DNA of 7,857 bases from DTSX01 sp964008355 (GTDB taxonomy: Bacteria; Pseudomonadota; Gammaproteobacteria; Steroidobacterales; UBA11654), in NCBI GenBank assembly GCA_964008355.1, contig CAXGBD010000055.1, positions 1 through 7,857 of the forward strand, written 5' to 3'. The number at the start of each line of letters is the position of its first letter. Position 1 is the first letter of the stretch. Below are positions 6,621-7,857 of this stretch, in pieces. A program made the translations under genes and the position numbers. The notes under the pieces are model-generated. The model saw only the letters and a program-made list of their open reading frames with translations. It ran no database searches and was not told the origin of the DNA.

Positions 6621-7795
6621 TTTAATTCCTTATAATTTAAGGCGGATCGAACTACTTTTTCAGCCGCATCGGTTAAGTCATTAGCTGCAATGATATCCAA
6701 ACCTGATTCCATTAATTTTAATTTACCAGATTTAACATTGGTTCCTTCTAGTCGAACAATAATAGGCAGTGATAAGTGCGTTTTCTTGATGGCATTAATA
6801 ATGCCTTCCGCAATAACGTCACACCTCACAATACCACCAAAGATATTAACTAAAATAGCCTTTACATTGGGGTTCTCTAGAATCAATTCAAAAGCTGCGG
6901 TAACCCTCTCTGCAGTTGCGCCTCCTCCAACATCAAGAAAATTTGCCGGTTGACCACCATGTATTTTGATGAGATCCATAGTTGCCATTGCAAGCCCTGC
7001 TCCATTCACCAAACATGCAATATCCCCACCTAATGAAACATAACTAAGATCATTCTCCGATGCCCTTTTTTCAAAGATGTCTTCCTGGCTATCATCTCTA
7101 AGACCTTTCAATTCTGGTTGTCTGAAAAGAGCATTATCTTCCACGACAATTTTTGCATCTAGGGCTACCAAATTATTATTCTGATCTACAATTAAGGGAT
7201 TTATTTCAATCAAGCTTGCATCGATAGTTTGCGATAGTTTGAAAATTGCCTCTGTTATGGATATAAATTGTTCCTTTAACTCTTTATTTAAAAGAAGTTT
7301 ATTAAACATTGATTCTAATTGAGTCTCATCAATTCCACTAACAGGATTAATTGTATAATTCATTATATTTTCTGGATGTTGCTCTGCGACTATTTCAATA
7401 TCCATACCACCTTCAGATGATGCAATAAAAGTCCAAGATTCCTTATTTCTATCAATGAGGAGACTTAAATAGAGTTCATGATTGATGTCTGTTGCAGTTT
7501 CTATATAAACAAGATTAACGGGCAGTCCTGATGGATCTGTTTGTTTTGTAACCAACCTAGAGCCAAGCAACTTAGAAGCAATACCTTCAACCTCATCCAA
7601 GCTATTTGCTATGTGGATGCCTCCAGCCTTGCCCCTACCTCCGGCATGTATCTGAGCTTTGATTACCCATTGATTACCCTGCAATTTCTGAGCAGCTTCT
7701 TTTGCTTGCTGGACGCTGCTGGCAACTTTTCCATTTAAAATAGGAATACCAACTTTTGAGAAGAGCTCCTTAGATTGAAATTCATGTAAATTCAT
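6617..7795 (-). CDS. sucC: Succinyl-CoA synthetase beta subunit (ADP/GDP-forming)
   Basis: 392 residues (E. coli SucC 388). It provides the nucleotide-binding and specificity half of succinyl-CoA synthetase. Seen: N-terminal ATP-grasp domain beginning MNLHEFQSKELF, with the glycine-rich VIKAQIHAGGRGKAGG (44-59); SSEGGMDIE (126-134); Mg-binding Asn199 (IEINPL) and Asp213 (ALDAKI), at the same numbers as in E. coli; and a C-terminal ligase-type domain with LVNGAGLAMATMDLIKIHGG (262-281), NFLDVGGGAT (285-294), NIFGGIVRCDVIAEGI (317-332) and VRLEGTNV (347-354). Residue 20, which is Gln in GTP-specific mammalian enzyme and Pro in E. coli, is Leu here, so the GTP marker is absent; the actual nucleotide preference cannot be read with certainty. 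ATG start bounded by an upstream in-frame stop, without a clear Shine-Dalgarno. No sucAB genes are adjacent within the window; what lies upstream is not visible. Confidence 0.98.
   Translation of the reverse strand: MNLHEFQSKELFSKVGIPILNGKVASSVQQAKEAAQKLQGNQWVIKAQIHAGGRGKAGGIHIANSLDEVEGIASKLLGSRLVTKQTDPSGLPVNLVYIETATDINHELYLSLLIDRNKESWTFIASSEGGMDIEIVAEQHPENIMNYTINPVSGIDETQLESMFNKLLLNKELKEQFISITEAIFKLSQTIDASLIEINPLIVDQNNNLVALDAKIVVEDNALFRQPELKGLRDDSQEDIFEKRASENDLSYVSLGGDIACLVNGAGLAMATMDLIKIHGGQPANFLDVGGGATAERVTAAFELILENPNVKAILVNIFGGIVRCDVIAEGIINAIKKTHLSLPIIVRLEGTNVKSGKLKLMESGLDIIAANDLTDAAEKVVRSALNYKELK
6627..6631 (-). promoter_or_regulatory. Shine-Dalgarno of sucD
   Basis: AAGGA on the minus strand lies six bases before the sucD GTG and inside the last codons of sucC. 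It fixes the GTG at 6620 as the start of sucD and accounts for translation of the overlapping pair. Confidence 0.75.
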
Positions 7796-7857
7796 ACAAG
7801 TTAGATATTAATTAATTGAAACAGTGAAAGTCTAATAAAACTAAAGTAAAGTATTTT
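7796..7857 (-). other. Region upstream of sucC, to window edge
   Basis: These 62 bases are AT-rich and contain a short ATTAATTAAT run. The sucC frame is closed by a stop shortly upstream of its ATG, so no N-terminal extension exists. I could not identify a convincing promoter, ribosome site or the end of a preceding gene. Confidence 0.3.

Noticed and set aside
1..7857. Mobile element, defence system, CRISPR array, tRNA or riboswitch
   Set aside because: I looked on both strands and saw no transposase, integrase, spaced repeats, cloverleaf or leader structure; all long frames are housekeeping genes.

Overview
The window reads as an AT-rich chromosomal segment (about 40% G+C or less by eye) from a gammaproteobacterium. 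The strongest evidence is synteny. The outer-membrane assembly lipoprotein gene bamD stands back-to-back with the pseudouridine synthase gene rluD, as in E. coli. A zinc-ribbon FmdB-family gene, a DUF502 membrane-protein gene and aspS follow one another, an order common in Gammaproteobacteria. AspRS and BamD also read like gammaproteobacterial proteins. Genus cannot be fixed from this sequence.

Layout from left to right: (1) 1-850 (or 877), minus strand: heme O synthase (CtaB/CyoE), nearly complete, with only its C-terminal end beyond the left edge. (2) 975-2759, minus: aspS. (3) 2780-3385, minus: DUF502 two-TM membrane protein. (4) 3451-3768, minus: FmdB-type zinc ribbon with a lysine-rich tail. 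(5) 3848-4831, minus: rluD. (6) 4935-5726, plus: bamD, the only plus-strand gene, with a TTG start. (7) 5751-6620, minus: sucD. (8) 6617-7795, minus: sucC. sucC and sucD overlap by 4 bases. Coding density is very high: no gene-free stretch exceeds about 125 bases, and no RNA gene, mobile element, CRISPR array or prophage trace was seen.

Functionally this is housekeeping: heme O for a terminal oxidase (CyoE), Asp-tRNA charging (AspS), ribosome maturation (RluD), outer-membrane biogenesis (BamD), and the substrate-level phosphorylation step of the TCA cycle (SucCD), plus two conserved proteins of unclear role. The minus-strand run rluD-fmdB-DUF502-aspS-cyoE could be one loosely spaced transcription unit (gaps 79, 65, 20 and about 97-124 bases), but only DUF502-aspS looks tightly coupled. 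sucCD is a separate two-gene unit converging on bamD.

I did not find a new biological system. The points most worth a second look are: residues in AspRS that match a non-discriminating enzyme, implying indirect Asn-tRNA synthesis; aspS followed by cyoE rather than yebC-ruvC; the apparently near-leaderless TTG-start bamD; and an 8-bp stem-loop across the bamD/sucD convergence that lacks the layout of a normal terminator.
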